This document shows, in pieces, positions 1-8,239 of a stretch of DNA of 64,000 nucleotides. The DNA lies in contig DIYL01000057.1 of assembly GCA_002428985.1 (NCBI GenBank), forward strand, positions 124,001 to 188,000. The letters are read 5' to 3'. This DNA comes from Anaerolineales bacterium UBA6055 (lineage in GTDB: Bacteria; Chloroflexota; Anaerolineae; Aggregatilineales; Phototrophicaceae). Position 1 is the first letter of the stretch. Each line of letters begins with the position of its first letter. Made by a program: the position numbers and the translations under genes. Below the pieces are notes generated by a model. The model saw only the letters and a list, made by a program, of their open reading frames with translations, was not told the origin of the DNA and made no database searches.

Positions 1-417
1 ACGCCAAAATGCTTCTTCAACAGGATAACGTAATGGTAAATCAATCGTTAAAACACGTAAGTTCTGTTCTCTCATCCAGTTAGTGACTTGCTCAAGCAAT
101 TGTCCACCTAACCCGCTATGAGACTGATGTAAGTCCATGCCCATATCTATAAGGCGCGCGAGTTTCTTGGGGCGCAGCCCAACAGGACCATCTACCAATG
201 TTACCACCATATAGCCAACAACATCATTATTGACCTCAGCCACAAAAAATCCTACATTATCATCTATTATCCATTTGGTCGCTGTTTCTTGCCAAACCTG
301 CACACCTGATGGCAATGCGGTAAAATAAGAGTCAGTTTGTTGAAGTAATGCAATCCGTTCATACCAGAGGAATGATGTTTGTGATATGTCAGATTGTTTG
401 GCAGGGCGAACATCCAT
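1..417 (-). CDS. GNAT-family N-acetyltransferase (3' end cut by window edge)
   Basis: Reading the minus strand from the ATG at 417 gives 139 codons with no stop, so the C-terminus lies outside the window. The protein starts MDVRPAKQSD and has the GNAT layout: a central strand pair (FFVAEVNNDVVGYMVV), then a helix-turn with H-S-G-L-G-G-Q-L-L in the place of the acetyl-CoA pyrophosphate loop (usual R/Q-x-x-G-x-G/A), then a strand with RVLTIDL. It probably acetylates an amine, with unknown substrate. It is divergent from the next gene, with about 80 bp between starts. The family is fairly sure, the substrate is not. Confidence 0.8.
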   Translation of the reverse strand, partial: MDVRPAKQSDISQTSFLWYERIALLQQTDSYFTALPSGVQVWQETATKWIIDDNVGFFVAEVNNDVVGYMVVTLVDGPVGLRPKKLARLIDMGMDLHQSHSGLGGQLLEQVTNWMREQNLRVLTIDLPLRYPVEEAFWR

Positions 418-495
418 TGATTATACTCGGCTTCAGTCTATCTAATTTTTAGCATATCACTAGCTCACCAGCGTAACAAGATTAAGATATTGGTT

Positions 496-2793
496 ATGAC
501 GACAGAAACTCAAATCTCATATGAAGACCTACCGCTTTGGATGCGTCAAGCTAAACAAGAATTTGACTGGGGCATTTTGATCATTATTGCAATGAGCCTT
601 GCTATTGGGTGGTCATTTCTCATTAATAGCGAGTTACCTGCTGGACATCAACTAGAGCATACTATCTTCCAAGCTAACGATATATCGACAGGATTTCAAG
701 AAGGCATATTTTATCCGCGCTGGTCCCCCTATGCTGTTAAAGGGTATGGCGCACCAATTCCTAATTATTATCCAATGGGTGCTAGTTATACAATTGCGGT
801 TGTCTCGGCATTATTTACTAACGATCTTTTTCAGGCAACACGTTTGGTATTTGTCTTCGCCTATGTCATGGCAGGGATTGGTATTTATCTGTATTTATCA
901 CGACGTACAGACTCAGCAATCGGTTTACTCGGCAGTGTCTTATATTTATATAGTCCAATGATTGGATCAACAGTGCCATATGTTATGGGTGACCTTGCAT
1001 TACTCATTGCAAGCGGTTTATTCACCCTTATCTTATGGGCGAGCTATCGCCTGACAACATTCTATCAGCCAAGTGATCTAGCCTTGTATACACTATTGCT
1101 TGCATTTTTGATTTGGATGCATCCACCAATGGCGATTATTAGTGTCATTCTAACAACAGTTTTAGTCCCTATCGAACAAAATGAAATCTCGAGAGTACAT
1201 CGTCTCATTCGCCTTTTCATAGGTCATATAATTGGTGGTTTACTAATAACATTTTTCTGGATGCCCGCCCTATTTGAGCGTGGACTCGTCGATTGGTATA
1301 CAATAACAGAAGTCAATCAACTCAGCCTCTCACTAGATCAGTTATTCGCCCCAATGCAGCAAATAGATAGTGGTTTACTTCTCCCACAGCCTCAGTTCAA
1401 ACTGGGTTGGATACTTTTAGGGTTTATGATCATTGGGTTGGCAGTTGGGATACGCAACAAAGAACTACGACCATTCAGTTTATTCTTTGCAATCGCCACT
1501 ATTCTACTCACCGGTTATAGTCTTATTGTTACACCCGAACAAACATGGCTTTTGGTTCCAATTACATTATTTGTAGCAATCATTGCTTCGCAAACATTAT
1601 ATTTACGTCGATATGTATCACCTAGGCGCAAGCGTTTATTCCTCGCAATAAGTATCGCTACAAGTGTTATTTTTTCACAACCTGTATGGTTAGTCCCTCC
1701 ACCTAATATGGCCATTGCTTCTGTTGACGCAGTTTCACAAATCCGCTTTGAACAACAAAACTACATCATTCCTCCACTTCCAGATCATGTTCCTATGCCA
1801 TCTTCGATTGATATCAATACGCCAGTCAACCGTGCCTTAGTCAATAGTTATACGCTTGAGGCACCACAACGCTATGATGATAGGCAAAATAATGCCAATA
1901 CAATTCTGAGCTTACTGACAACAGAAACACATCAGCAGGTTTATCGAGCATTCAATCAATTTCCGACCGAGCTGGAATTCTTGTTACCCTACTTTGATGG
2001 TTGGCAAGCCTACCTAGATGGTGTGCCAATTCCGACATTCGCTAATCCAAATACACAACTTCTAATGATCCGTCTACCTATAGTAGCTGATGGCGAACTC
2101 ATTATTAAATTGATAGCAACTCCAATCCGACAGTTAGCTTGGTTCATCAGCGGATTAGCGCTATTCGTTCTCGTATTTATTAATTTTATTCGTAGCCGTC
2201 AAAGTAATGTACAAAACTCAGACCTACTTATTAAAACATTACCACGGACAGACATCCGCCTGATGCTTGTTATGTTTGTTAGCCTCGGTGTAGCAATCAT
2301 TGTATTTGCATCCGAAGCCTCGCCTTTTCAGCTCCAAACCCAGCCCACGTTTACACTATCACAAAGTCTACCCTTACAAAGTCGAACAAGCGCTGGATTA
2401 GAAGCATCAACATTTACAATTAGCCAGACGACAGCGCGGATTAATGACGATATTGTTGTAACACTGTATTGGCAAGCCTTGACGGATATTCCCACAAACT
2501 ATCATTCCAGAATATGGCTAAGAAGTGCAGAGAATGGTGTTATCTGGTACACAAGTGATCTACAACCAATAGGCCGTGTTGGGGCACAACGATGGTTACG
2601 TAATTTCTTTATGAGTAATCAACACACAATTTTCATTCCTGATGATATTTTTGCAGGTAATTATGAAGCAGTAATCGAAGCTTTCCCATGTTCATTAGAT
2701 TGTGATCTAAACTCACCGGTTACATTTTTTGACCGCAGTGGTGAACAAATTGGACAGCAACTGATCATTCCACTATCAATCACCATTCGTTAA
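496..2793 (+). CDS. Polytopic membrane protein, PTPS-related / GT-C-like family
   Basis: A large integral membrane protein with about a dozen hydrophobic segments in the first ~390 residues and two more near residues 555 and 605. The first extracytoplasmic loop carries H-x-x-x-x-F-x-x-N and a YPRWSPYAVKGYGAPIPNYYP-like stretch, the hallmark of the membrane family annotated 6-pyruvoyl-tetrahydropterin-synthase-related, which resembles GT-C glycosyltransferases. The last ~110 residues form a soluble beta domain with VTLYWQAL, a module often seen at the end of Chloroflexota cell-surface glycosyltransferases. A likely role is transfer of a lipid-linked sugar on the outer face, but this is inference. 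An in-frame TTG lies two codons upstream; the ATG at 496 is preferred. No clear ribosome site is visible. Confidence 0.7.
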   Translation: MTTETQISYEDLPLWMRQAKQEFDWGILIIIAMSLAIGWSFLINSELPAGHQLEHTIFQANDISTGFQEGIFYPRWSPYAVKGYGAPIPNYYPMGASYTIAVVSALFTNDLFQATRLVFVFAYVMAGIGIYLYLSRRTDSAIGLLGSVLYLYSPMIGSTVPYVMGDLALLIASGLFTLILWASYRLTTFYQPSDLALYTLLLAFLIWMHPPMAIISVILTTVLVPIEQNEISRVHRLIRLFIGHIIGGLLITFFWMPALFERGLVDWYTITEVNQLSLSLDQLFAPMQQIDSGLLLPQPQFKLGWILLGFMIIGLAVGIRNKELRPFSLFFAIATILLTGYSLIVTPEQTWLLVPITLFVAIIASQTLYLRRYVSPRRKRLFLAISIATSVIFSQPVWLVPPPNMAIASVDAVSQIRFEQQNYIIPPLPDHVPMPSSIDINTPVNRALVNSYTLEAPQRYDDRQNNANTILSLLTTETHQQVYRAFNQFPTELEFLLPYFDGWQAYLDGVPIPTFANPNTQLLMIRLPIVADGELIIKLIATPIRQLAWFISGLALFVLVFINFIRSRQSNVQNSDLLIKTLPRTDIRLMLVMFVSLGVAIIVFASEASPFQLQTQPTFTLSQSLPLQSRTSAGLEASTFTISQTTARINDDIVVTLYWQALTDIPTNYHSRIWLRSAENGVIWYTSDLQPIGRVGAQRWLRNFFMSNQHTIFIPDDIFAGNYEAVIEAFPCSLDCDLNSPVTFFDRSGEQIGQQLIIPLSITIR

Positions 2794-2839
2794 CGTTACA
2801 ATCGTGTCATTTAAAAATGTAGTAGCAGACTCTGTAGTT

Positions 2840-2869
2840 TTGGGTAGAATAGTTAAACTAATGTATAAT
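2840..2869 (+). promoter_or_regulatory. Candidate sigma-70 promoter for the TPR-rsmD gene run
   Basis: A perfect TATAAT at 2864-2869 lies 18 bp downstream of TTGGGT (2840-2845, a weak -35). It sits in the 142-bp gap before the TPR gene, about 66 bp upstream of its ATG. The -10 match is exact, the -35 is poor. Confidence 0.45.
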
Positions 2870-2935
2870 CCACAATTTATTTATGAATCTGCGACATCAC
2901 AAATCTGCAGATATAGCACTCTTTAAGGAGATACA

Positions 2936-3298
2936 ATGTCTAAATTACACTCTTCAGAACGTATCGGCGAAGCATGGCGCATGCACCGTGACGGCAACAA
3001 CGACCAAGCGATCAATATTTTCAAGGAAATTATTCAAACGGCACCGGATAATGTCGACGCACACTATGGCTTAGGTCTATCTTACAAAGCAATGGGTGAT
3101 ATGGCATCAGCAGCTGACGAATTCCAAAAAGCACTTGACCTATCAGAAAAAGCGTTAAGCGCCGTACAAACCACATCCGGTGTAGAAGGTCATCATGGGA
3201 CAAATGATCTTGACACCAGCGAAGATGATCGTTTCATGATGCTAACGCGGATGTTGAAACAACGCCTTGAAGATGTCGGTGTCACGTCTGAATCATAA
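2936..3298 (+). CDS. Small TPR-repeat protein
   Basis: A 120-residue soluble protein with tetratricopeptide pattern: residues ~8-40 (A-W-x8-A-x2-I-F-x2-I-I) and ~41-75 (A-H-Y-x-L-G-L-x4-G-x4-A-x2-E-F-x2-A-L). The C-terminal third is a hydrophilic linker followed by a short helix. It has the strongest ribosome-binding site nearby, AAGGAG seven bases before the ATG. It probably mediates protein-protein contact; the partner is unknown. It heads a tightly packed run with the URO-D gene (8-bp gap), rsmD and an IrrE-like gene, so co-transcription is likely. Confidence 0.8.
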   Translation: MSKLHSSERIGEAWRMHRDGNNDQAINIFKEIIQTAPDNVDAHYGLGLSYKAMGDMASAADEFQKALDLSEKALSAVQTTSGVEGHHGTNDLDTSEDDRFMMLTRMLKQRLEDVGVTSES

Positions 3299-3306
3299 AT
3301 TGCATC

Positions 3307-4302
3307 ATGCGTAAACGAGAGCGACTTGAAAGAGCAATCGCAGGCGATAATGTTGATCGGATTCCGGTAGCTTTATGGCGACATTGGCCCGGTGATGATC
3401 AACGATCTGCCGATTTAGCGCGCTCCGTTATCGATTTTCAGCATGATTATAATTGGGATTTTGTCCGTGTTATGCCATCCCAAAATTTTCAAGTGATAGA
3501 TTATGGTGTACAAGATGAATGGACAGGCAATATCCAAGGCACACGTGACGTTACAAAACACGTTGTCAAACGTTCACTTGATTGGACAGAGTTACGTAGT
3601 TTATCGCCAGATCGTGGCATATTGGGTCAGCAAGTAGAATGTATGCGGTTGATCAACCAATCTATGGATGCCGAACAAGTCCCTGTCATCCAGACAATTT
3701 ATAGTCCATTTGCTCAAGCGACACGGCTCAGCGGCACAGAACTCGTCCTTAGGAATATGCGTACACATGCAGATCGTTTGCGAACAGGGTTAAATGTTCT
3801 CACAGAAAGTACCTTACGATTTATAGAAGCACTGTGGCGGATTCCAAACATTGCTGGAGTTTTTTTTGTTACCGAATTTGCCAATTATGATACCATGTCC
3901 GAAGCAGAATATGCGTCATTCGCTATGCCATATAACCTAAAAATCTTGGAATCGTTGCCAGATAGATGGTGGTTTAATATGATCCAAGTGCAGGGTAAAT
4001 CACCAATGTTACGACTTTTTACTGATTTGCCCGTACAAGCAATTAATTGGGATACGCGTGATGGTCATCCAGATTTGTCCCGTTCCAAAAGTATGTTCAA
4101 ACAGGCAAGTAGTGGTGGTCTATCTGATTGGTCAGATTTACATCAAGGAACACCATCCGTCATTCGAACAGCCATACGTGATGCAATTCAACAAACTGAA
4201 TCGCGGCGGTTTATATTAACAAGCGGTAGTTCGGGATATGTCACCATTCCAATATCTAATATACGTGCTGTGCGCCAACAAATAGAAAGTATGGCATTCT
4301 AA
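3307..4302 (+). CDS. Uroporphyrinogen decarboxylase (URO-D) family protein
   Basis: 331 residues, close to the size of HemE (~350). The N-terminal RKRERLERAIAGDNVDRIPVALWRHWPGDD matches the start of URO-D superfamily proteins (R-L-x-x-A-l-x-G-x-x-x-D-R-x-P-v), and the TIM-barrel end motif (R-F-I-L-T-S-G-S-S-G) is present. The R-Q-A-G-R-Y motif of true HemE, which holds the substrate carboxylates, is absent; WRHWPGDD stands there. It is more likely a paralogue (corrinoid methyltransferase-like or of unknown substrate) than the haem enzyme. No other haem or corrinoid gene is nearby. Its stop overlaps the rsmD start by one base. Confidence 0.75.
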   Translation: MRKRERLERAIAGDNVDRIPVALWRHWPGDDQRSADLARSVIDFQHDYNWDFVRVMPSQNFQVIDYGVQDEWTGNIQGTRDVTKHVVKRSLDWTELRSLSPDRGILGQQVECMRLINQSMDAEQVPVIQTIYSPFAQATRLSGTELVLRNMRTHADRLRTGLNVLTESTLRFIEALWRIPNIAGVFFVTEFANYDTMSEAEYASFAMPYNLKILESLPDRWWFNMIQVQGKSPMLRLFTDLPVQAINWDTRDGHPDLSRSKSMFKQASSGGLSDWSDLHQGTPSVIRTAIRDAIQQTESRRFILTSGSSGYVTIPISNIRAVRQQIESMAF

Positions 4303-4898
4303 TGTCTTTACGTGTCATTGCAGGAACTGCCCGCGGCATGAAATTGAAACCTGTCCCCGGCGATAGTACACGTCCGATTATGGATAGGGTCAAAGAGTCG
4401 CTTTTTAACATTATCGGCGATGATATTATTGATGTTGTCTTTCTTGATTTATTTGGTGGTACAGGTAGTGTAGGGATTGAAGCTTTAAGCCGTGGGGCTG
4501 AACATTGTGTTTTTGTGGATCTAAACCGCAATGCAATCAAAACAATTCAAAATAACCTATCTCATACCAAACTAAAAGACAAAGCAACAATCATTCAACG
4601 AAACGCGTTCCATATTGTCGAGCGTGAGCCAGATCAACAGTATCATTATGTATATGTTGCCCCACCTCAATATAAGGATATATGGCTACAGGTATTGACT
4701 AAATTAGATCAAAATTTTGCTTGGCACGATCCTGATACAGTTATAATCGTACAAATTGACCCAAAAGAATATATAGAAACAACAGAATTCAACTATCTTA
4801 GCGAGTACGATAAACGCAAATATGGTCGTACATTACTTGTTTTTTATGAATTCACCTCAAAAGAGGATTCAACAGACTTACAGGAGACTGAAAATTGA
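4302..4898 (+). CDS. rsmD: 16S rRNA (guanine(966)-N(2))-methyltransferase RsmD
   Basis: SAM-dependent methylation of guanine in 16S rRNA within the assembled 30S particle. The N-terminus LRVIAGTARGMKLKPVPG and then TRPIMDRVKESLFNII is diagnostic of RsmD. The SAM-binding motif I is FLDLFGGTGSVGIEALSRGA (residues ~48-67), followed by VFVDLN. The catalytic motif IV, normally N/D-P-P-Y/F, reads A-P-P-Q-Y here, which appears to be a lineage variant. Length 198 is typical. It overlaps the upstream gene by one base (TAATG) and the downstream gene by four. Confidence 0.9.
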   Translation: MSLRVIAGTARGMKLKPVPGDSTRPIMDRVKESLFNIIGDDIIDVVFLDLFGGTGSVGIEALSRGAEHCVFVDLNRNAIKTIQNNLSHTKLKDKATIIQRNAFHIVEREPDQQYHYVYVAPPQYKDIWLQVLTKLDQNFAWHDPDTVIIVQIDPKEYIETTEFNYLSEYDKRKYGRTLLVFYEFTSKEDSTDLQETEN

Positions 4899-5320
4899 GC
4901 CAGTTAGAACAACTTGAATCCATCGCAACAGAATTAATCGCAGAATTTGATGTTACATCAGCACCCGTTCCAATTGAAACAATTTTACAAAATCCCAAAG
5001 AAGGAATGTGGGAGCAAGTAGACATCACACAATTATCCGGTAGCTTCCTCAGTCTAAAAGATCGTTACTCACCCAGAATGTCTATTGCCCGCTTACTGGC
5101 AAAACACCTAACAACCTGTGATTGGGGTAAAGAACGTGATCTGTTTGATCTTCTACGTGAAGGAGATAATTTAAATCATTTCGCGCGTATGTTAGTGATG
5201 CCACGCAACTTAGTCGAACAAGTAAATGTCGCTGCGCGAACACCAACAACGATGAGTCTTCAGTTTGAAGTACCAGTTGATGATGTTCGTATCCGGCTTG
5301 ATGAAATCTTTGGATCTTAA
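4895..5320 (+). CDS. IrrE/ImmA-like protein lacking the metalloprotease motif
   Basis: 141 residues starting at TTG, with an AGGAG site 8 bases upstream (4882-4886) and a 4-bp TTGA overlap with rsmD. The N-terminal PVPIETILQNP and the C-terminal FARMLVMPRNLVEQ ... FEVPVDDVRIRLDEI match the two ends of ImmA/IrrE (DUF955) proteins. The H-E-x-x-H zinc motif expected in the middle is missing; that place reads SIARLLAKHLTTCDWGKE. I infer a catalytically dead relative, possibly a sensor or regulatory partner. The family assignment is by motif eye-match only. Confidence 0.5.
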   Translation: MSQLEQLESIATELIAEFDVTSAPVPIETILQNPKEGMWEQVDITQLSGSFLSLKDRYSPRMSIARLLAKHLTTCDWGKERDLFDLLREGDNLNHFARMLVMPRNLVEQVNVAARTPTTMSLQFEVPVDDVRIRLDEIFGS

Positions 5321-6787
5321 CTACTTCAGCTTTTTATATTGACCTTGGACAAAGTCACGGGCAGCCTCTAAATCCCCAACTTCACCCGTGACCTGTGCTT
5401 CGCGTAGTGCGGTTAATAAATCCCCGACAATAGGTCCACCCTGTATATTGAGTAACGTCATCATGTCATTACCATTCAAGAGCATCGGAGGGCTAACAAT
5501 TTGTTCAAATTTATTGAAGTATGTGTCAAGCAAAATGGTTACACGCTCAACGATCTCCAACCAACTCGCCTGTTCAAGTTCTGCACCATACGTACCGAGA
5601 TAATCAGCAACAGCTAATAAAATCACATCAATCCCTTTCTCTTGGAGAGGATACCAAAACTGATGTAGATCGAGATCCGACCATTCAGATTTATCTAACA
5701 CGTCCCGATATAATGCAATCATTGTCGATAAATTCTTTACTTCGTGATTGGTCAAGCGTAATGTCTCAGCAACAGTTTCCGCATTCTCAGCACTGTGTTG
5801 AACATAACTTGTCTGGCTGTCAATTTTGCCAAGATTATGCAAAAGCGCTCCTAATATCAACAATTGTTGATGAGTACGCCCATTACCATAAGAACGAAAG
5901 ATATGATCCTGCAACTGCCGGCGATACCGATCAAATTGTATGATCAACATTCCAAGGTCAAATGTAGCAGCCGTATTGTCGGTCCGCCTTGGGCTAATTC
6001 CTGTCAAGACACTATTCATCCGCTCAGTAACTAGCAATGTATGATCCCAAACATTAAAGAGATGAGGCGGTTGCTGTTGTATAGATGATAACTTATCTGT
6101 ATTTGCAATAATCAACGGCAAAATATTAAGATGCTGTAGGACACGAATCGCGCGTGATGGCATACTCAGCTTTAAGATATTAAAAAACTCATCGCGAATA
6201 CGTTCTGGCGATGATTGATTAATTCCTTCAATATTTTTTCGCATATCAGACAGTGTATCGGGGTGAATCTTGAGCTTGAGTTGAACACTTTGTCGAACCG
6301 CACGTAGAATACGGATCGGGTCATCTTGTATTGAATGCTCTGTACATCGGCGTATGACTTTTGTGTTTAGGTCTTGTTCGCCGTTTAGTGGATCAATTAA
6401 AACACTGACATCACCTAACAAATCAGCAGCCATTGAATTGACGGTAAAATCCCGATCATACAAATCGTCTTCAAGCGTCGGAGCTCGAAAACGAGCAATA
6501 TCTAAGACAACTTGTCCGTCCATCGTCTCAACGAATACACGAGCAACTTCACGTTCTTTATCCATGACAAAGATATCACCGTCGAGCCAATCCGTAATCT
6601 GTCGGGCAATCCGAATTGCATCGCCATCTACAGCAATATCAATGTCCTTTATTGCCCCACGCAAATAGGCATCCCGAACAGCACCACCCACAATATATAA
6701 TGGTGTTTGAATATTTTTAGTTAGAAGCAAATCTTGTAAATCGAGAACAAAATCAGTCCATGCAAGTCGAATCGGCGGATTATTCAT
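5321..6787 (-). CDS. CCA-adding / poly(A) polymerase-type tRNA nucleotidyltransferase
   Basis: Class II nucleotidyltransferase that adds CCA (or part of it) to tRNA 3' ends. Visible motifs are YIVGGAVRD (NTP-binding helix), DIDIAVDG (the two metal-binding Asp), RDFTVNSMA, and DDPIRILRAVR followed by RI-RDEF. The C-terminal half is an HD-type domain, but its metal motif reads H-N-L-G-K rather than H-D, so phosphohydrolase activity is doubtful. 488 residues, similar to the HD-fused CCA enzymes. The start at 6787 (MNNPPIRL) is preferred over an upstream in-frame codon at 6814, because it overlaps the hpt stop by 8 bp. It is convergent with the IrrE-like gene, with no gap. Confidence 0.85.
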   Translation of the reverse strand: MNNPPIRLAWTDFVLDLQDLLLTKNIQTPLYIVGGAVRDAYLRGAIKDIDIAVDGDAIRIARQITDWLDGDIFVMDKEREVARVFVETMDGQVVLDIARFRAPTLEDDLYDRDFTVNSMAADLLGDVSVLIDPLNGEQDLNTKVIRRCTEHSIQDDPIRILRAVRQSVQLKLKIHPDTLSDMRKNIEGINQSSPERIRDEFFNILKLSMPSRAIRVLQHLNILPLIIANTDKLSSIQQQPPHLFNVWDHTLLVTERMNSVLTGISPRRTDNTAATFDLGMLIIQFDRYRRQLQDHIFRSYGNGRTHQQLLILGALLHNLGKIDSQTSYVQHSAENAETVAETLRLTNHEVKNLSTMIALYRDVLDKSEWSDLDLHQFWYPLQEKGIDVILLAVADYLGTYGAELEQASWLEIVERVTILLDTYFNKFEQIVSPPMLLNGNDMMTLLNIQGGPIVGDLLTALREAQVTGEVGDLEAARDFVQGQYKKLK

Positions 6788-7340
6788 TAAGTAGAGCTTC
6801 CTGTCGCACAACACCTATAAATGGTAAATTACGGAATTTTTCGTCTAAATCAAGTCCGTAGCCAAATACAAACTTATTCTCGATTTCAAAACCAATATAA
6901 TCTACATTTATATCAACTTCACGCCGTGATTGCTTATTTAACAAGGTGCATAATTTCAAACTAGCCGGGTTGCGGTTCATCAATGTTTTAATGACAAAGT
7001 GGAGAGTATGCCCGCTATCAATAATATCTTCGACAACTAGCACATGACGGCCGCTAATGTCTGTACGCAAATCCATATCAATACGGACAGATCCGCTTGA
7101 CTGCCTCACACCTGACCCATAACTACTTGCAGCCATAAAATCTATTGCATGGGGGACACTAATATGACGAGATAGATCCGTCAGGAACATCACGCCACCT
7201 TTGAGGATGCAAAGCAATAACAAATCTTCGCATTCGTTATAATCTTGTGTCAGTTTTTCGCCAAGTTCTTTAATGCGTGTTTGTAGAGTTGCTTCGTCAA
7301 TTAGAATTTCTTGTAGGTACTTTTCATATGGTTGTGCCAT
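6780..7340 (-). CDS. hpt: Hypoxanthine phosphoribosyltransferase
   Basis: Purine salvage: converts hypoxanthine or guanine plus PRPP to IMP or GMP in the cytoplasm. The PRPP-binding motif VLVVEDIIDSGHTL (residues ~100-113) is intact, with the usual L-K-G-G loop (CILKGGVMFL) and the S-Y-G loop (ASSYGSGVRQSSG). Length 186 fits bacterial Hpt (~180). A TATAAT-like box lies about 50 bp upstream on this strand. It is the first gene of a two-gene unit with the CCA enzyme; the stop and the next start overlap (AATGAATAA). Confidence 0.92.
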   Translation of the reverse strand: MAQPYEKYLQEILIDEATLQTRIKELGEKLTQDYNECEDLLLLCILKGGVMFLTDLSRHISVPHAIDFMAASSYGSGVRQSSGSVRIDMDLRTDISGRHVLVVEDIIDSGHTLHFVIKTLMNRNPASLKLCTLLNKQSRREVDINVDYIGFEIENKFVFGYGLDLDEKFRNLPFIGVVRQEALLNE

Positions 7341-7418
7341 AATCGTATCATTCTCTTAGGTGCATAAGATATGAACGCATTATAACAACTGCTTAAATTC
7401 GGTGCGAGGTATATCCCA

Positions 7419-8180
7419 TTAGCGGAATAAAATTTGCACAGCAAGTCGTCCAAGTAATAACTCATCACCTTTACGCAACACTGTTGATTCATTGGGATTT
7501 AGGCGAACACCAGCTAAGAATGTTCCATTGGTACTTTGCAAATCTGTCACAAACAGATTATTTTCACTTAGTTGTATTTTACAATGCCGACGCGACACAC
7601 CGCGGTCTAACGCACCATATGGGATAAGATCAATTTCTTCATTTGGTATAGTTCCTGTATCGAACCGACCCATCGTTACAACCCCATTTTCTTTCATGAC
7701 AACCCGTTCAATCATTCCACGAATCACAAATAACACTTCACGCTCTTCACCTAAAGTTGAGGTTGTCCCTTGTGCTTGCCCATCAATAATTTTTTGCCAT
7801 GATGAACTCCCCTTAGATAACACAGCAGTGTCAGGGTTTTTCTCGGATTCTTCTTTCACTTTACTTTTATTGAAATTAAAGAACTTCTTATCATCGTTTT
7901 CTCTAGTTGGTACAGTCCCATCGCCAGAATTATCAATACTTTCAGATGATCCCTCAGATGATTTTGAGTTTGGCAAAAACGAATTACTACTGCCTAGTTT
8001 ATTGTCTGGTAATGAATCCCAGTTTAATGGTAATTTAAGTGCACCTGTCGCACGTCCAGTTGCAGGCCGAGGAGCTGATGATAATTTTGACTTCGGCTTT
8101 TCATCAACCGATTTAGAATTATCTTGTTGTGTTGGCTTATCCGAATTATCTGGTTTTGGATCTATGGGCTTTTCTGACAT
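7419..8180 (-). CDS. FHA-domain protein with long hydrophilic N-terminus
   Basis: The last ~90 residues form a forkhead-associated domain: G-R-F-D-T-G, then RGVSRRHCKI (conserved S-R-R-H), LQSTNGTFLAGVRL and GDELLLGRL. FHA domains bind phosphothreonine peptides, so it likely reads a Ser/Thr kinase signal. The first ~130 residues are Ser/Asp/Lys-rich and look disordered. No kinase gene is in the window. The start MSEKPIDPK (8180) is chosen; longer in-frame starts reach 8237 but would leave almost no room for the divergent promoter with the nucleoside kinase gene. Confidence 0.82.
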   Translation of the reverse strand: MSEKPIDPKPDNSDKPTQQDNSKSVDEKPKSKLSSAPRPATGRATGALKLPLNWDSLPDNKLGSSNSFLPNSKSSEGSSESIDNSGDGTVPTRENDDKKFFNFNKSKVKEESEKNPDTAVLSKGSSSWQKIIDGQAQGTTSTLGEEREVLFVIRGMIERVVMKENGVVTMGRFDTGTIPNEEIDLIPYGALDRGVSRRHCKIQLSENNLFVTDLQSTNGTFLAGVRLNPNESTVLRKGDELLLGRLAVQILFR

Positions 8181-8239
8181 TTTTCGCCAATACATACTAA
8201 TTTGGTTATTTCTTACAAAAATTATTATAGCATACATTA

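Noticed and set aside
3307..4302. True hemE (uroporphyrinogen decarboxylase)
   Set aside because: The R-Q-A-G-R-Y substrate motif is missing and there are no haem-pathway neighbours, so only the superfamily is claimed.
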